DNA of 64,000 nucleotides, from positions 1 through 64,000 of the forward strand of contig CAIWKE010000012.1 of the NCBI GenBank assembly GCA_903913215.1. Reading direction: 5' to 3'. The position numbers and the translations under genes were made by a program. Under the pieces are notes generated by a model, which was not told where the DNA came from, ran no database searches, and was given only the letters and a program-made list of their open reading frames with translations. Source of the DNA: an uncultured Holophagaceae bacterium (GTDB taxonomy: Bacteria; Acidobacteriota; Holophagae; Holophagales; Holophagaceae). Positions 38,566-49,269 of this stretch are shown in pieces (position 1 is the stretch's first letter; every line of letters starts with the position of its first letter).

Positions 38566-40176
38566 TCAAGTCCTGAACTTGGCCATGGTGGCGGCCAGCT
38601 CCTCGGAGATCCGAGCCAGATGCTCCGCAGTGCGGTTCACCTCGGCCACCGTATGGGACAGCTCCGTGGAAGCGGCGGCGCTGCGCTCCGTGGCCTGAGC
38701 CGTGGATTCCACCTGTTTGGCCACCTCGTCCGAGGTGCGGCTCTGCTCCTCCGTGGCCATGGCGATCTCCCGGGAGGCGGTGGCCACGGCCTTGATGTTC
38801 TCCTGGATGGTCTTGATGGTGAGATCGGTGCCTTCCACAGTGTGGATTCCCACCTGTATGGCCTCCTCAGTCTGCGTGATGAGGTCGCCGATCTGCTTGG
38901 CGGCCTGGGCGCTGCGCTCGGCCAGCTTGCGGACTTCCTCGGCCACCACAGCGAAGCCCTTGCCATGGACGCCGGCCTTCGCGGCCTCAATGGCGGCGTT
39001 GAGGCTCAACAGGTTGGTCTGGCGAGCAATGTCCTGGATGACCCCCACGGCCTTCACCATCTGCTGGGTGGCCTCTCGAATGGCGCCCATGGCCTCGACC
39101 GTGGCCTCGCCCTGGCGGGCCCCCTCGTCCGTCGCCTTTACCATGGTGTCCGTGCGGGTCGAACTGACTCGGATGTTTTCGGAGACCTCCTGGATGGAGG
39201 CAGCGAATTCGGTCATAGCGGCGGAGGTCCGCTCCGAGGCTTCGTGCTGGTTCTCGGCGAAATGGGCGATCTCCTCGCTGGCGCGACCCACCTCGCCTGC
39301 GGTGGCCGACAGCTCTGTGGCTCCACTGGCCACCTGGGCACTGGTATCCCGCAGCTGGGCGAAGAGATCCTGGAACCGGGCCAGCAGGTTGTTGAAGTCC
39401 TTGGCCATGCGGCCCAGCTCGTCCTCGGAGTTCACCAGCACGCCCCGGGTGAGATCCCCGGCCACCATGCGCTCCATGCCCTCCGACACGTCCTGGATGG
39501 AGGACTGAATGCGGCTCAGAATGGCCCGGGCCATGAACCCGCCCACCGCCAATCCGAACAGGAACACCGTCGTCTTGACGAGGCCGCCCCAGCGAATGAA
39601 CTCCAGGGTCACCGCCTCCTCCCGCAACCGGATCCCTTCAGACTCCTTCAGGATGGAAGCGGACAGCTCCCCCATGGCCGCGGACATGGGCCGATCCATC
39701 CCCTTCACGGCCGCATCCACACTGCGGTAGGCCAAGGGATCCCCGGACTTCCAGCCGTCCAGGGCGGCGCGGTATTTCTCCCCCAACAACTTGTGCTCCG
39801 TCACGGCCTTCGCCACCGGGGCCGGACTGATCTTCAAGAGCTCCAACTGGGCCGCCAGAGACTTGAAATCGTCCTGGACCTTTTTGTCAGACTTGTCGAA
39901 GGCTTCGCGGTACTTGGTCATGTTCGCGGGATCGTGGCCCCGGACCAGAATATCCTTCCACTCCTGGACCTGCCCCTTGAAGTCCGCCTGGGCCTGGCGG
40001 GTGGTGTCCGCAGCCTGGGCCACAGCCAACAGGGTGCTGGTGAGGTTCTTGGATTGGGTATTCTGATGATCCGCCAGCCAGTAACCCGTCCCCCACAGCA
40101 CGCCCGTGATGGACATGAGGGTACCCGCCAGGATCCAGAGTTTGGTCCGCACCGTCAGCCGATCCAGAAACCCCAT
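38566..40176 (-). CDS. Methyl-accepting chemotaxis protein
   Basis: MCP signature [41 protein letters not shown]-terminal TM and HAMP. Confidence 0.95.
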   Translation of the reverse strand: MGFLDRLTVRTKLWILAGTLMSITGVLWGTGYWLADHQNTQSKNLTSTLLAVAQAADTTRQAQADFKGQVQEWKDILVRGHDPANMTKYREAFDKSDKKVQDDFKSLAAQLELLKISPAPVAKAVTEHKLLGEKYRAALDGWKSGDPLAYRSVDAAVKGMDRPMSAAMGELSASILKESEGIRLREEAVTLEFIRWGGLVKTTVFLFGLAVGGFMARAILSRIQSSIQDVSEGMERMVAGDLTRGVLVNSEDELGRMAKDFNNLLARFQDLFAQLRDTSAQVASGATELSATAGEVGRASEEIAHFAENQHEASERTSAAMTEFAASIQEVSENIRVSSTRTDTMVKATDEGARQGEATVEAMGAIREATQQMVKAVGVIQDIARQTNLLSLNAAIEAAKAGVHGKGFAVVAEEVRKLAERSAQAAKQIGDLITQTEEAIQVGIHTVEGTDLTIKTIQENIKAVATASREIAMATEEQSRTSDEVAKQVESTAQATERSAAASTELSHTVAEVNRTAEHLARISEELAATMAKFRT

Positions 40177-40310
40177 GGAACCCCCAGTTGTTGAGACACC
40201 TTCTCGATCGACGCATTACATGGAATTCATTAGAATTTGTCCCTGAATTTTTCACAAATCTTGAGACCCGTAAGTCCTTAATCCACCGCCCCCTTGAATG
40301 GAGCTGCCCC

Positions 40311-43061
40311 GTGGTATTCAGCCCCGCCGACAAGGACCTGCCGCTCAAGGAGGACATCCGTCTCCTGGGCCGGGTTCTGGGCGACACTGTCCGGGAGCAG
40401 GAAGGGGAAGCGACCTTCGACCTCATCGAGCAGGTCCGGCAGAGTTCCGTGCGCTTCCATCGGGCCCAGGACGCCGGGGCCCGCGAGGCCCTGAAGGTCC
40501 TGCTCCGGGACCTCAGCCCCGGCCGGGCCATCCTGGTCATCCGCGCCTTCAGCTACTTCTCCCAGCTGGCCAACCTGGCTGAGGACCAGCACCACATCCG
40601 CCGCTCCCGGGCCCACCGCAGCGGCCCTGCCGCGCCCCGACCCAGCTCCCTGGGCCACGCCCTGGGCTGGGCCCGGGACCGGGGCCTGGACTCAGCCGGA
40701 CTGCAGGCCTTCTTCGCTTCAGCCCAAGTGCGCCCGGTCCTCACGGCCCACCCCACAGAGGTGCAGCGCCAGAGCATCCTCAACGCCCAGCTGGTCATCG
40801 CCCGCCTGCTGGATGAGCGGGACCGCATCGCCTCCACGCCCCGCGAATCCGCCCTGCGCGACGAGGAACTGCAGCGCCAGGTGCTCCTGCTCTGGCAGAC
40901 TCGCATGCTGCGCCCTCAGCGGCCAGCGGTGACGGACGAGGTGGCCAACGCACTCTCCTACTTCGACCGCACCTTCCTGAGGGAAATCCCGGCCCTCTAC
41001 GCGGACCTCGAGGATCGCATGGGCGCTGACCCCGCCTGGGGGGACGCGGAGCTGCCCCCCTTCCTGCAGGTAGGCAGCTGGATCGGCGGGGACCGGGATG
41101 GTAATCCCTTCGTGACGGCCCCGGTGCTGGAGCAGACCCTGCGCCTGCAGACCAGCACCATCCTGGACTACCTGCTGAGCGAACTGCGTGCCCTCAGCTC
41201 GGAACTGTCCCTGAGCCTCCAGGTCTCCCGCGCCTCGGCAGCCCTCCTGGACCTGGCCGAGCGCTCCGGGGACACCTCCCCCCAGCGGGCGGACGAGGCC
41301 TACCGTCGGGCTCTGACCCTCATCGCGGCGCGCCTGGAGGCCACCCATCGCGAGCTGCTCTTGCCCCCTGCCCCAGCCCTCGCCGAAGGCTGCAAGGCCT
41401 ACGGGAGCCCCGCGGAGTTGGCGGCGGACCTGGACATCCTGGACCAATCGCTCCGCAGCCATGGAGGCCGCCGCCTGGCGCGAGGACGTCTGCGGAGCCT
41501 GCGCCGGACCGTATCCGTCTTCGGCTTCCACCTGGCCCCCCTGGACCTGCGCCAGAACTCCCAGGTCCATGGTCGGGTCGTGGCAGAGCTGTTGGAGGTG
41601 CTGCGACCCGGCACCGGCTACCTCGCCTTGGATGAGAACCAGCGCATCGAGCTATTGGCGGAAGAGCTGGCCAGCCCCCGCCCCCTGGCCTCGCCCTTCC
41701 TCGACTACAGCCCGGAGACCCAAGACGAGCTGGCCCTCTTCCGGGCCGTGGCCGCCGCCCAGACGCGCCTTGGGCATGCCGCCCTGCCCAACTGCATCAT
41801 CAGCGGGACCGAGGGCGTCTCGGACCTGCTGGAGGCGGCCATCCTCCTGCGGGAGGTGGGCCTGCTGCGGCCCGCTGAAGGCCGCCTCGACCTGCACCTC
41901 ATCCCCCTCTTTGAGACCATCCCGGACCTCCGCCGCTGCGGCGAGATCATGGACCGTCTGCTGGCCCTGCCCCTCTACCGGCGCCTGCTGGACGGCCGGG
42001 GCGGCGTGCAGGAGGTCATGCTGGGGTACTCGGACAGCAACAAGGATGGCGGCTTTGTCACCTCCCGTTGGGAGCTGTATCAGGCAGAGCGCAGCCTCGT
42101 GGCTGTGACCGGTCGCCACGGTGTCCGCCTGCGCCTCTTCCACGGCCGCGGCGGCTCCGTCGGCCGGGGCGGTGGCCCCGCCTACGAGGCCATCCTGGCC
42201 CAGCCCGCCGGTGCGGTAAATGGCCAGATCCGCCTGACGGAGCAGGGCGAGGTCATCGCCGCGAAGTACGGGCACCCAGCCGTTGGCCGCCGCAACCTGG
42301 AGGTGCTGGTGGCCGCCACCCTGGAGGCCAGCCTGCCCCGGGACCCGAACGAGGCCGTAGATCCCGCCTATATCGAGGCCATGGAGGTGTTGTCTTCTGC
42401 TGCTTACAACGCCTATCGGGACCTGGTCTACGGCACCGAGGGCTTTGAGGAATACTTCTGGGAGTCCACCCCCATCGCCGAGATTGCCCGCCTCAACATC
42501 GGCTCTCGCCCCGCCAGCCGGAAGGCGGGTCGGGCCATCACGGACCTGCGCGCCATTCCCTGGGTCTTCAGCTGGAGCCAGTGCCGCCTCATGCTGCCAG
42601 GCTGGTACGGCCTCGGCACCGCCGTGCGGACCTTCCGCCAGCAGCGCGGCGAGGCGGGCCTGGCCCTACTGCGGGACATGCACGTCCACTGGCCCACGTT
42701 CCGCAGCCTCCTGTCCAACCTCGACATGGTGCTGGCCAAGGTGGACCTGCCCATCGCTTCGCGCTACGCGGCCCTGGTGCAGGACGCAGCCTTGCGGGAG
42801 AGGATCTTCCAGCGCATTCAATGCGAGTGCGAGGCCACAGTGGACGCCCTCAGCGCCATCACCGGCCAGCGGGAACTGCTGGAGGACAACCCCAGCCTGA
42901 GGCGCTCCATCCAGCACCGCTTCCCCTATCTCGACCCCATGAACCACCTCCAGGTGGAGCTGCTCAGCCGCTACCGGGCTGGCGAGAGCGATCCCCGCCT
43001 CGAGCGCGGCATCCTGCTTTCCATCAACGGCATCGCGGCGGGGTTGCGGAACAGCGGCTGA
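40311..43061 (+). CDS. ppc: Phosphoenolpyruvate carboxylase
   Basis: VLTAHPTEVQRQSI, GGDRDGNPFVTAPV, LGYSDSNKDGGFVTSRWELYQAE, FHGRGGSVGRGGGP. GTG start inferred; the ORF track starts at 40188. Confidence 0.95.
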   Translation: MVFSPADKDLPLKEDIRLLGRVLGDTVREQEGEATFDLIEQVRQSSVRFHRAQDAGAREALKVLLRDLSPGRAILVIRAFSYFSQLANLAEDQHHIRRSRAHRSGPAAPRPSSLGHALGWARDRGLDSAGLQAFFASAQVRPVLTAHPTEVQRQSILNAQLVIARLLDERDRIASTPRESALRDEELQRQVLLLWQTRMLRPQRPAVTDEVANALSYFDRTFLREIPALYADLEDRMGADPAWGDAELPPFLQVGSWIGGDRDGNPFVTAPVLEQTLRLQTSTILDYLLSELRALSSELSLSLQVSRASAALLDLAERSGDTSPQRADEAYRRALTLIAARLEATHRELLLPPAPALAEGCKAYGSPAELAADLDILDQSLRSHGGRRLARGRLRSLRRTVSVFGFHLAPLDLRQNSQVHGRVVAELLEVLRPGTGYLALDENQRIELLAEELASPRPLASPFLDYSPETQDELALFRAVAAAQTRLGHAALPNCIISGTEGVSDLLEAAILLREVGLLRPAEGRLDLHLIPLFETIPDLRRCGEIMDRLLALPLYRRLLDGRGGVQEVMLGYSDSNKDGGFVTSRWELYQAERSLVAVTGRHGVRLRLFHGRGGSVGRGGGPAYEAILAQPAGAVNGQIRLTEQGEVIAAKYGHPAVGRRNLEVLVAATLEASLPRDPNEAVDPAYIEAMEVLSSAAYNAYRDLVYGTEGFEEYFWESTPIAEIARLNIGSRPASRKAGRAITDLRAIPWVFSWSQCRLMLPGWYGLGTAVRTFRQQRGEAGLALLRDMHVHWPTFRSLLSNLDMVLAKVDLPIASRYAALVQDAALRERIFQRIQCECEATVDALSAITGQRELLEDNPSLRRSIQHRFPYLDPMNHLQVELLSRYRAGESDPRLERGILLSINGIAAGLRNSG

Positions 43062-43118
43062 GGGAGACCGGAGATCGTCGCCATGTCAGGAAGGACGATG
43101 GTCCACCTTGATCGGTGT

Positions 43119-44390
43119 TCATCCGGGCCTTTCAAGGGGGGTCAACCGCCGTCGCAGCCAGCGCTCCGAGGGCGCAGAGAGGTAACGCGCCACCAGCCTA
43201 CCCAGCCACCAGGCAAGCACCAGCGCGGGCAGGTACCAGAGGATGCCCCAGCGGGGTCCATGACCGTAGGCCTTGTAGGCCCGCACCACGGGCCACACGA
43301 TGAACATGTGGGTGAGGTAGACCTCGTAGCTGAGTCGGCCAAAGGAGCGCAGCCAGGCCAGCCTCCAACCCGGAGCCGCGCCCAGTGGGCGCCAGTTGAA
43401 GCCCAGCAAGAGCAGCGCTGTGCCGCCCGTCAGGAGCAGCAGGGTGCCATTGCCCAGGCGCGACCAGAGGCGGTCCTCGAAACAGAGCACCGCCACCAGG
43501 CCCGCCCAGCCAAGAGCCCGCAACAAACCGGGCACCCAGGCGCGGGTGGGCCGCCAGGCTGCACCCAGAATCGCGGCGAGCACCCCCGTTGCGATGGCGG
43601 CCATGCCTGGCAGGGTGGCCTTCTCCTGCCAGATGGGGTTGCCTGCCAGGGCCGCCCGGGTGAGGGGCAGTGACAGAGCCAGCAGGGCCAGCACGGGCAC
43701 CAGAAAGCGCCGCCGCCGCAGGCCCAGGCAGAGCAGTGGGAAGCCCAGGTAGAAGAGCTCTTCGATGGAGAGGGACCAGAGCACGTCCCAGTTGCCCGGC
43801 AGGTAGCCGGTCAGCCCCTCGTACCAGTTCAGGTGCAGGCCCAGGGCCGCCAGAATCGCCCGGGGCAGGGACTGGGTGGCCTTGGTGATGGCGTAGTCCC
43901 GGGCCCCCAGCAGGTGCAGCAGGCTGAGGACCATCACCAGGATCAGCAGTGGGGGCAGGATGCGGGCGACGCGGCGGGTGTAGAAGGCCCGGGCGTCCAG
44001 GCTCCCCAGGCGGCCCCAGCGCATCAGGCTGTGGGTGGTGATGAGGAAGCCCGAGATCACGAAGAAAATGAAGACGGCCTCGGAGCCGTTGTAGATCAGG
44101 GCGTTGAGGCACCAGCGAGGCAGGAAGGCCGCCAGCACCCCCGCCTTGAGAGGGATGCGCAGCCCCACGTGGTGCATGACCACCAGCACAATCGAGAGCC
44201 CCCGGAGCAGGTCAATGCCGGGGTCCCTCGGCAGGGCTTCGGCTTTGACCCCAGGGTTGCTGTCCTCTGAATCCACAGTTATGCCCGCTCCAGTTTCGAG
44301 CTTAACCCGCAGGAGTCCGCAGGGACTTGGCTGGGAGGCCACAAGGGCGACATGAAAAGGATTTGGCCACAAAGAACACAAAGGGAACAA
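43119..44390 (-). CDS. Acyltransferase 3 family membrane protein
   Basis: GIDLLRGLSIVLVVMHHVGLR...VFIFFVISGFLITTHSL...FYTRRVARILPPLLILV. True start is probably internal to the ORF. Confidence 0.88.
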   Translation of the reverse strand: MFPLCSLWPNPFHVALVASQPSPCGLLRVKLETGAGITVDSEDSNPGVKAEALPRDPGIDLLRGLSIVLVVMHHVGLRIPLKAGVLAAFLPRWCLNALIYNGSEAVFIFFVISGFLITTHSLMRWGRLGSLDARAFYTRRVARILPPLLILVMVLSLLHLLGARDYAITKATQSLPRAILAALGLHLNWYEGLTGYLPGNWDVLWSLSIEELFYLGFPLLCLGLRRRRFLVPVLALLALSLPLTRAALAGNPIWQEKATLPGMAAIATGVLAAILGAAWRPTRAWVPGLLRALGWAGLVAVLCFEDRLWSRLGNGTLLLLTGGTALLLLGFNWRPLGAAPGWRLAWLRSFGRLSYEVYLTHMFIVWPVVRAYKAYGHGPRWGILWYLPALVLAWWLGRLVARYLSAPSERWLRRRLTPLERPG

Positions 44391-44444
44391 AGAGGATCCC
44401 GGAAGGAGTCCCCCTTGTGCCCTTTGTGTCCTTTGTGGCTAAAG
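44362..44444. repeat. Intergenic palindromic element of short tandem words
   Basis: Left TTTGGCCACAAAGAACACAAAGGGAACAAAGAGG; right CCCCTTGTGCCCTTTGTGTCCTTTGTGGCTAAAG, imperfect reverse complement. Confidence 0.7.
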
Positions 44445-44467
44445 GATTTCTTTGAGGTTCTTGGTGG

Positions 44468-46717
44468 CTAGGCTCGGTCCTCAGCTGCGGCCAGAGCCGG
44501 AGCGGGTACGAGGCTGGGCTTGGCGGGGACTTCCGCTTCAGCAGTCTTCCAGCCCCAAGCGCCGATGACGGCCTTGAAGGTGAAGAAGATCACGGCGAGG
44601 GCGCCGAGGCCGAAGATCACGTCACCGGGCATGCGCAGCCAGGTGAAGGTGCGCATGAGGGGGCTCTGCACCACTGCAGCACTGCGGGCGTACCAGGTGC
44701 CCTGCTCCAGGCTCTGCACGAACTGGTAGAGCCCGCTGGGAATCAGGGAGAAGACCAGCATGAGCATCAGGCCGACATTGAGGCCCCAGAAGCCCACCTT
44801 CAGCCACTTCTCATCCCAGGCCTTGTCCGGTGTCATGCCGCGCAGGGCGAAGAGCATGAGCGAGATGGCGAGGAAGCCGTAGACACCGAAGAGCGCGGCG
44901 TGGCTGTGGATGGGCGTGGTGTTGAGGGCCTGACCGAAATAGAGGATTGAAGGCGGGTTGATGAGCATGCCGAAGACGCCAGCGCCCAGCAGGTTCCAGA
45001 AGCAGACCGCCGCAAAGTATTTGAAGGGCCACTCGTAGCCGCTGCCCAGGGCGCGCCCGGCCTTGAGGCTCTGGGCGATCTCGAAGCCCACGATGGTGAG
45101 GGGCACGATCTCCAGGGCGCTGAACACGCTGCCCAGGGCCGAGATGGAAGCTGGCGAGCCCGTGTAGTAGAGGTGGTGGAAGGTGCCGATGACGCCACTA
45201 CCCAGGAAGAGGCCCATGGACAGGCTCACGGAGCGCAGGGCCGTGCTTTCGCGCAGCAGCCCCATGCGGGTGGAGAGCAGGGCGATGGCCACGGTGGCGA
45301 AGACCTCGAAGAAGCCCTCCACCCAGAGGTGGACCACCCACCAGCGCCAGTACTCGGCGATGGCGACATGGGTCTCCCGGGTGTACATGAAACCCGCCGA
45401 GTAGAAGAGCGGAATGGCGATGGCCGACAGGACAAAGAGCTTCAGGAGGCCCAAACGACCGGCCTCGCCGCGCAGGGCGGGCAGCAGGGCGCGCAGCACC
45501 AAGCCCAGCCAGAAGACCATGCCCACCGTGAGGAGGATTTGCCAGAGGCGGCCCAGCTCCACGTATTCATAGCCCTGGTGGCCCAGCATGAAGGAGCCCG
45601 AGAGCTTGCCCACGATGGCCTGGTGCGCGCCCGTGAGAGCCCCCACCACGACGACAACCAGGGCAATCAGCAGCCCGGCCACGCCGTACCACTGTCCCTT
45701 GGGTTCCTTGGCGCTGAGCTTGGGGCCCAGGTAGAGGCCCGTGGCCAGCCAGCAGGTGGCGATCCAGAACACAGCCAATTGCAGGTGCCAGGTGCGGGAC
45801 GCGGCGTAGGGAAGGATGTGGGAGAGATCGATGCCGTAGAGCCCGTTGCCTTCCACGGCATCATGGGCCGTGAGCACGCCCATGCCGATCTGCACCAGGA
45901 AGAGGGCCATGGCCACGGCGAAGTAGAGGGCCGCCCAGCGCTGGCTGGGGGTCGCCGGTGCCGCGGGAATGGCCTGGGGCGCGGGGAACTCCTCCGCGGG
46001 CTGGTTAGCGTGGTGCCAGACCATGAGGCCCACACCCAGGATCAGCAGAATGATGGACAGGATGCTCCAGAGGTGGCTGATGGGCGTGATGCTGTTGCCC
46101 ACCAGAGGCTCCTGGGGCCAATTCTGCGTGTAGCTGTGATCCAGGCCGGGACGGCGAGTGGAGGCGGTCCAGGCAGTCCAGAGCCAGAAATCGGCCACAC
46201 GCTCGGCCTCAGCCTGGGTGGGGATCCAGCGGGCGGGGATGGCGGCGGACTTGTCGCCCTGGAAGGCGATCATGGCCAGCTCTGCGCGGGTCTGCAGGTA
46301 GGCCTGGGCCTGCCGGGCATCTAGCCTCACCGTACCGGTGGATGATTCATACCTATTTGTCTGAAAAAAAGCTACAGTTTGAGCCTTGGCTTCAGCCACG
46401 GACAAACCCGAGGCGCGCACGCCCTCCAGGGTGTGAGCCGCCCACTGGTGCAGGGCCTTGGCCGTCCAGTCCGGCGCCAAGTAGGCTCCATGACCCCAGA
46501 TGGAGCCGATGTGCTGGCCACCGTGGCCCAGGTAGCTGACCTGCCCCTGGAGGATCTGCCCCTGCCCCACCAACTCCGTCCCATCCTCGGCCACGATGTG
46601 CTGAGGGATGGGCGGGGCATTTTGAATGATCTGCTGCCCTCCCAGTCCCAGCACGCCGAAGCCCGCCACAAGCACCAGCAAGACCAGCCACCACCGAACC
46701 TTCATGGGAACCTCCAA
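44468..46717 (-). CDS. Quinol-dependent nitric oxide reductase (qNor type)
   Basis: Extended N-terminus (SYLGHGGQHIGSIWGHGAYLAPDWTAKALHQW) plus NorB-like core (HLWVEGFFEVFATVAIALL, HHLYYTGSPASI, HSHAALFGVYGFLAISLMLF). Confidence 0.93.
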   Translation of the reverse strand: MEVPMKVRWWLVLLVLVAGFGVLGLGGQQIIQNAPPIPQHIVAEDGTELVGQGQILQGQVSYLGHGGQHIGSIWGHGAYLAPDWTAKALHQWAAHTLEGVRASGLSVAEAKAQTVAFFQTNRYESSTGTVRLDARQAQAYLQTRAELAMIAFQGDKSAAIPARWIPTQAEAERVADFWLWTAWTASTRRPGLDHSYTQNWPQEPLVGNSITPISHLWSILSIILLILGVGLMVWHHANQPAEEFPAPQAIPAAPATPSQRWAALYFAVAMALFLVQIGMGVLTAHDAVEGNGLYGIDLSHILPYAASRTWHLQLAVFWIATCWLATGLYLGPKLSAKEPKGQWYGVAGLLIALVVVVVGALTGAHQAIVGKLSGSFMLGHQGYEYVELGRLWQILLTVGMVFWLGLVLRALLPALRGEAGRLGLLKLFVLSAIAIPLFYSAGFMYTRETHVAIAEYWRWWVVHLWVEGFFEVFATVAIALLSTRMGLLRESTALRSVSLSMGLFLGSGVIGTFHHLYYTGSPASISALGSVFSALEIVPLTIVGFEIAQSLKAGRALGSGYEWPFKYFAAVCFWNLLGAGVFGMLINPPSILYFGQALNTTPIHSHAALFGVYGFLAISLMLFALRGMTPDKAWDEKWLKVGFWGLNVGLMLMLVFSLIPSGLYQFVQSLEQGTWYARSAAVVQSPLMRTFTWLRMPGDVIFGLGALAVIFFTFKAVIGAWGWKTAEAEVPAKPSLVPAPALAAAEDRA

Positions 46718-46901
46718 CTCGGCGCATCCGATCGCCAGAACCTAGTTTTTCACGAATCTCCATATTTAAGACCAACTATTCTTAATTGTGATCCAGAGCA
46801 CGGCAAGGTTGCCCCACCGCTCCGAAATCCCTGGCCTGCTCTGGTGATTTCCAAGTACCTTGGGCTTGGTTCTTCTGGTCTGTGAAAGGGAATGCACCTC
46901 C

Positions 46902-47342
46902 ATGTCCCACCCTGCCCTTCTGCCTGTCGTCCTCACCTGCAACACGGACCTCCGCTTCATCGACCTCATCCAGGTGGTGGGCGCCGAGTTCCTCAAGCAC
47001 CTCAGCTTCACCCAGGAGGACGGCGAGCGGCTCTGGCTGGCCATCCAGGAAGGCATTGCCAATGCCATGCGCCATGGCAACAAGCTCGACAAGGAGAAGC
47101 CCCTCAAGGTGACGTTCACCCCCCGGGTGGACCGCTTTGAGATCCGCATCGAGGATCGCGGCCCCGGCGTGGACCTGGACACCCTGCCCAATCCCAACCT
47201 GCCCGAAAACCTGCTCAAGCCTGGTGGCCGCGGCGTGTTCTTCATGCGCCAGGTCATGGACGAGGTGAGCATGGAGCGCACGCCCACAGGCTCGACCCTC
47301 CTGCTGGTGAAGTCCCGCAAGGTCCGCGAACCCCACGCATGA
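46902..47342 (+). CDS. RsbW-like ATP-binding protein
   Basis: LWLAIQEGIANAMRHGNKLDKEKPLKV...IRIEDRGPGVDLDTL...LLKPGGRGVFFMRQVMDEV. Confidence 0.88.
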   Translation: MSHPALLPVVLTCNTDLRFIDLIQVVGAEFLKHLSFTQEDGERLWLAIQEGIANAMRHGNKLDKEKPLKVTFTPRVDRFEIRIEDRGPGVDLDTLPNPNLPENLLKPGGRGVFFMRQVMDEVSMERTPTGSTLLLVKSRKVREPHA

Positions 47343-48001
47343 GCCCAAGTCCAAGCCTGGGCCAGAAGCCGGATCTAAGCCCCGCCGCCTGGCAGCGAAG
47401 AGCCTTGCTGCTGGCGGGCCTCACCATCGCCTACAACCTGGTTGAAGGTCTGGTCTCCATGGGCTTCGGCTGGGCCGATGATTCGATGGCCCTTTTCGGC
47501 TTCGGCGCAGACAGCTTCATCGAGGTGGCATCGGCCCTGCTGGTGCTGTGGAAGCTCCGGGACCATGCGGACCTCGCCCGGGAGCGCAGGGCCGCATTGG
47601 GTATCGGCTGGCTCTTCCAGCTCCTGGCGCTGGGCATCCTCGGAGGCTCCCTGTGGCAACTCTGGGCGCATCGCCACCCGCCCACGACGGTGCCCGGCCT
47701 GATCATCGCCCTGCTTTCCCTCGCCTGCATGGCCTTCCTGTGGCGGGCCAAGCTCCGAGCCGCCCGGGCCCTGGACAGCGCCACGCTGGCAGCCGATGCG
47801 GCCTGCAGCCGGGCCTGCATCCAGCTCTCAGGTGTGCTCTTCCTGGGCAGCCTGCTCTTCCTGGTGGCCCCTGCCCTCTGGTGGGTGGATGGCGCCGCCG
47901 CCCTGGGCTTGGCCCTGCTCATCGGCCGCGAGGGCCTCGGCATGGTGCGCGCCGCCCGCAGCGAGCACTTCAGCGGCGGCTGCGGCTGCGGACACGATTA
48001 G
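47339..48001 (+). CDS. Cation efflux (CDF)-like membrane protein
   Basis: ALLLAGLTIAYNLVEGLVSMGFGWADDSMALFGFGADSFIEVASALLVLW; six hydrophobic segments. Confidence 0.7.
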   Translation: MSPSPSLGQKPDLSPAAWQRRALLLAGLTIAYNLVEGLVSMGFGWADDSMALFGFGADSFIEVASALLVLWKLRDHADLARERRAALGIGWLFQLLALGILGGSLWQLWAHRHPPTTVPGLIIALLSLACMAFLWRAKLRAARALDSATLAADAACSRACIQLSGVLFLGSLLFLVAPALWWVDGAAALGLALLIGREGLGMVRAARSEHFSGGCGCGHD

Positions 48002-48010
48002 ACAAAGAGA

Positions 48011-49243
48011 TCAGTCGAGCAGTGCCTTGCTGGTGTGCACCCGGCTGGCGCCATAGATGCCCCGGTGTCCCACCAGGATGTAGGCCGGGAAGCAGAGGAG
48101 GGCCAGGGGTGCCAGGAAGCCGGCGCCGAAGAGCTCGGTGCCCAGCAGCAGGGCGGCCACCGGCGTGTTGCTGGCGGTGGCGAAGACCGCCGCGAAGCCC
48201 AGGGCCCCCAGGTAGGCGGGCGGCAGGCCCAGCAGGGGCGCGCAGGCCGCCCCCAGCAGGGCGCCGATTGCGAAGAGGGGCGTGACTTCACCGCCTTTGA
48301 AGCCAAAGCCCAGGGCCACCACCGTGAACAGGAACTTGGCGGCGAAGGCCCATGTGGGCACGGGGCCGGTCCCGGCCAATACCGCCGGGAACCAGACGGT
48401 GCCGAGGTTCAGGAAGTCCGTGCGCCGGAACAGGGCCACCAGCCCCAAGATGGCCAGGCCCCCCAGGAAGGGCCGCAGCAGGGGGTTCGCCACCCGGGCC
48501 CGGACCCAGCGGGCCAGCCCCTGGGAGGCCTCGGAAAAACCGCCCGCCACCAGGGCCACGGGCAGCCCGAAGAGCAGCAGCTTCAAGCCCAGCAGGGCCG
48601 TCCAGGGCTCCGCCGGCACCAGGTAGCGGGCGTGTGGGGCCCCCAGCCAGCGGCACACCCAGTCCCCCACGAAGCCCGCGGCCGTGCAGATCACCAGGCC
48701 CTCGTAGTGCAGCTTGCCGATGCTGATGACTTCCAGGCCGAACATCGCGCCGGCCACGGGGGTGCCGAACAGGGAACCGAAGCCACCGGAGACGCCCGCC
48801 ATGAGCAGCAGGCGCTGGCGGCTGTCATTGAGGCCCAGCCACGCGCCCCAGCGGGTCTGCTGCAACTTGCCCAGGCTGCGGGCCAGGCTGGCACCCATCT
48901 GCACGGCGGTGCCCTCGCGGCCCACGGAGGCGCCGCCCAGATGCGACAGGAGCGTCCCCACCAGCACGAGGGGCGCCATGCGCGAGGGCACCCGCCCCTG
49001 GAAGTCGATGACCTCATCCATCACCAGCCGGTTTCCTCCTTCGGCCGCGGCGCCGAAGCACTGGTAGAGCCAAGCGGACAGCACCCCGAAGAGGGGCAGC
49101 AGGAGCAGCAACCAGAGGTGGTGTTCCCGCAGGTGGATGACCCGATCCAGCAGCCACAGGAAGCCCGCAGAGGCGGCTCCCGCCAGCAGACCCACCAGGC
49201 TGCCCGCCCCCACATCCCAGCCCAGGAATCCAATCCGCTTCAT
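48011..49243 (-). CDS. ClC family chloride channel/antiporter
   Basis: GGASVGREGTAVQMGASLA (GREGP-like), GFGSLFGTPVAGAMFGLEV, GFKGGEVTPLFAIGALLG. Confidence 0.9.
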   Translation of the reverse strand: MKRIGFLGWDVGAGSLVGLLAGAASAGFLWLLDRVIHLREHHLWLLLLLPLFGVLSAWLYQCFGAAAEGGNRLVMDEVIDFQGRVPSRMAPLVLVGTLLSHLGGASVGREGTAVQMGASLARSLGKLQQTRWGAWLGLNDSRQRLLLMAGVSGGFGSLFGTPVAGAMFGLEVISIGKLHYEGLVICTAAGFVGDWVCRWLGAPHARYLVPAEPWTALLGLKLLLFGLPVALVAGGFSEASQGLARWVRARVANPLLRPFLGGLAILGLVALFRRTDFLNLGTVWFPAVLAGTGPVPTWAFAAKFLFTVVALGFGFKGGEVTPLFAIGALLGAACAPLLGLPPAYLGALGFAAVFATASNTPVAALLLGTELFGAGFLAPLALLCFPAYILVGHRGIYGASRVHTSKALLD

Positions 49244-49269
49244 GGTGTCCACGCCAACGCCCTCCGGCC

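Noticed and set aside
36392-38698. 768 aa plus-strand ORF
   Set aside because: Antisense to the ispH fusion gene; composition typical of spurious antisense frames.
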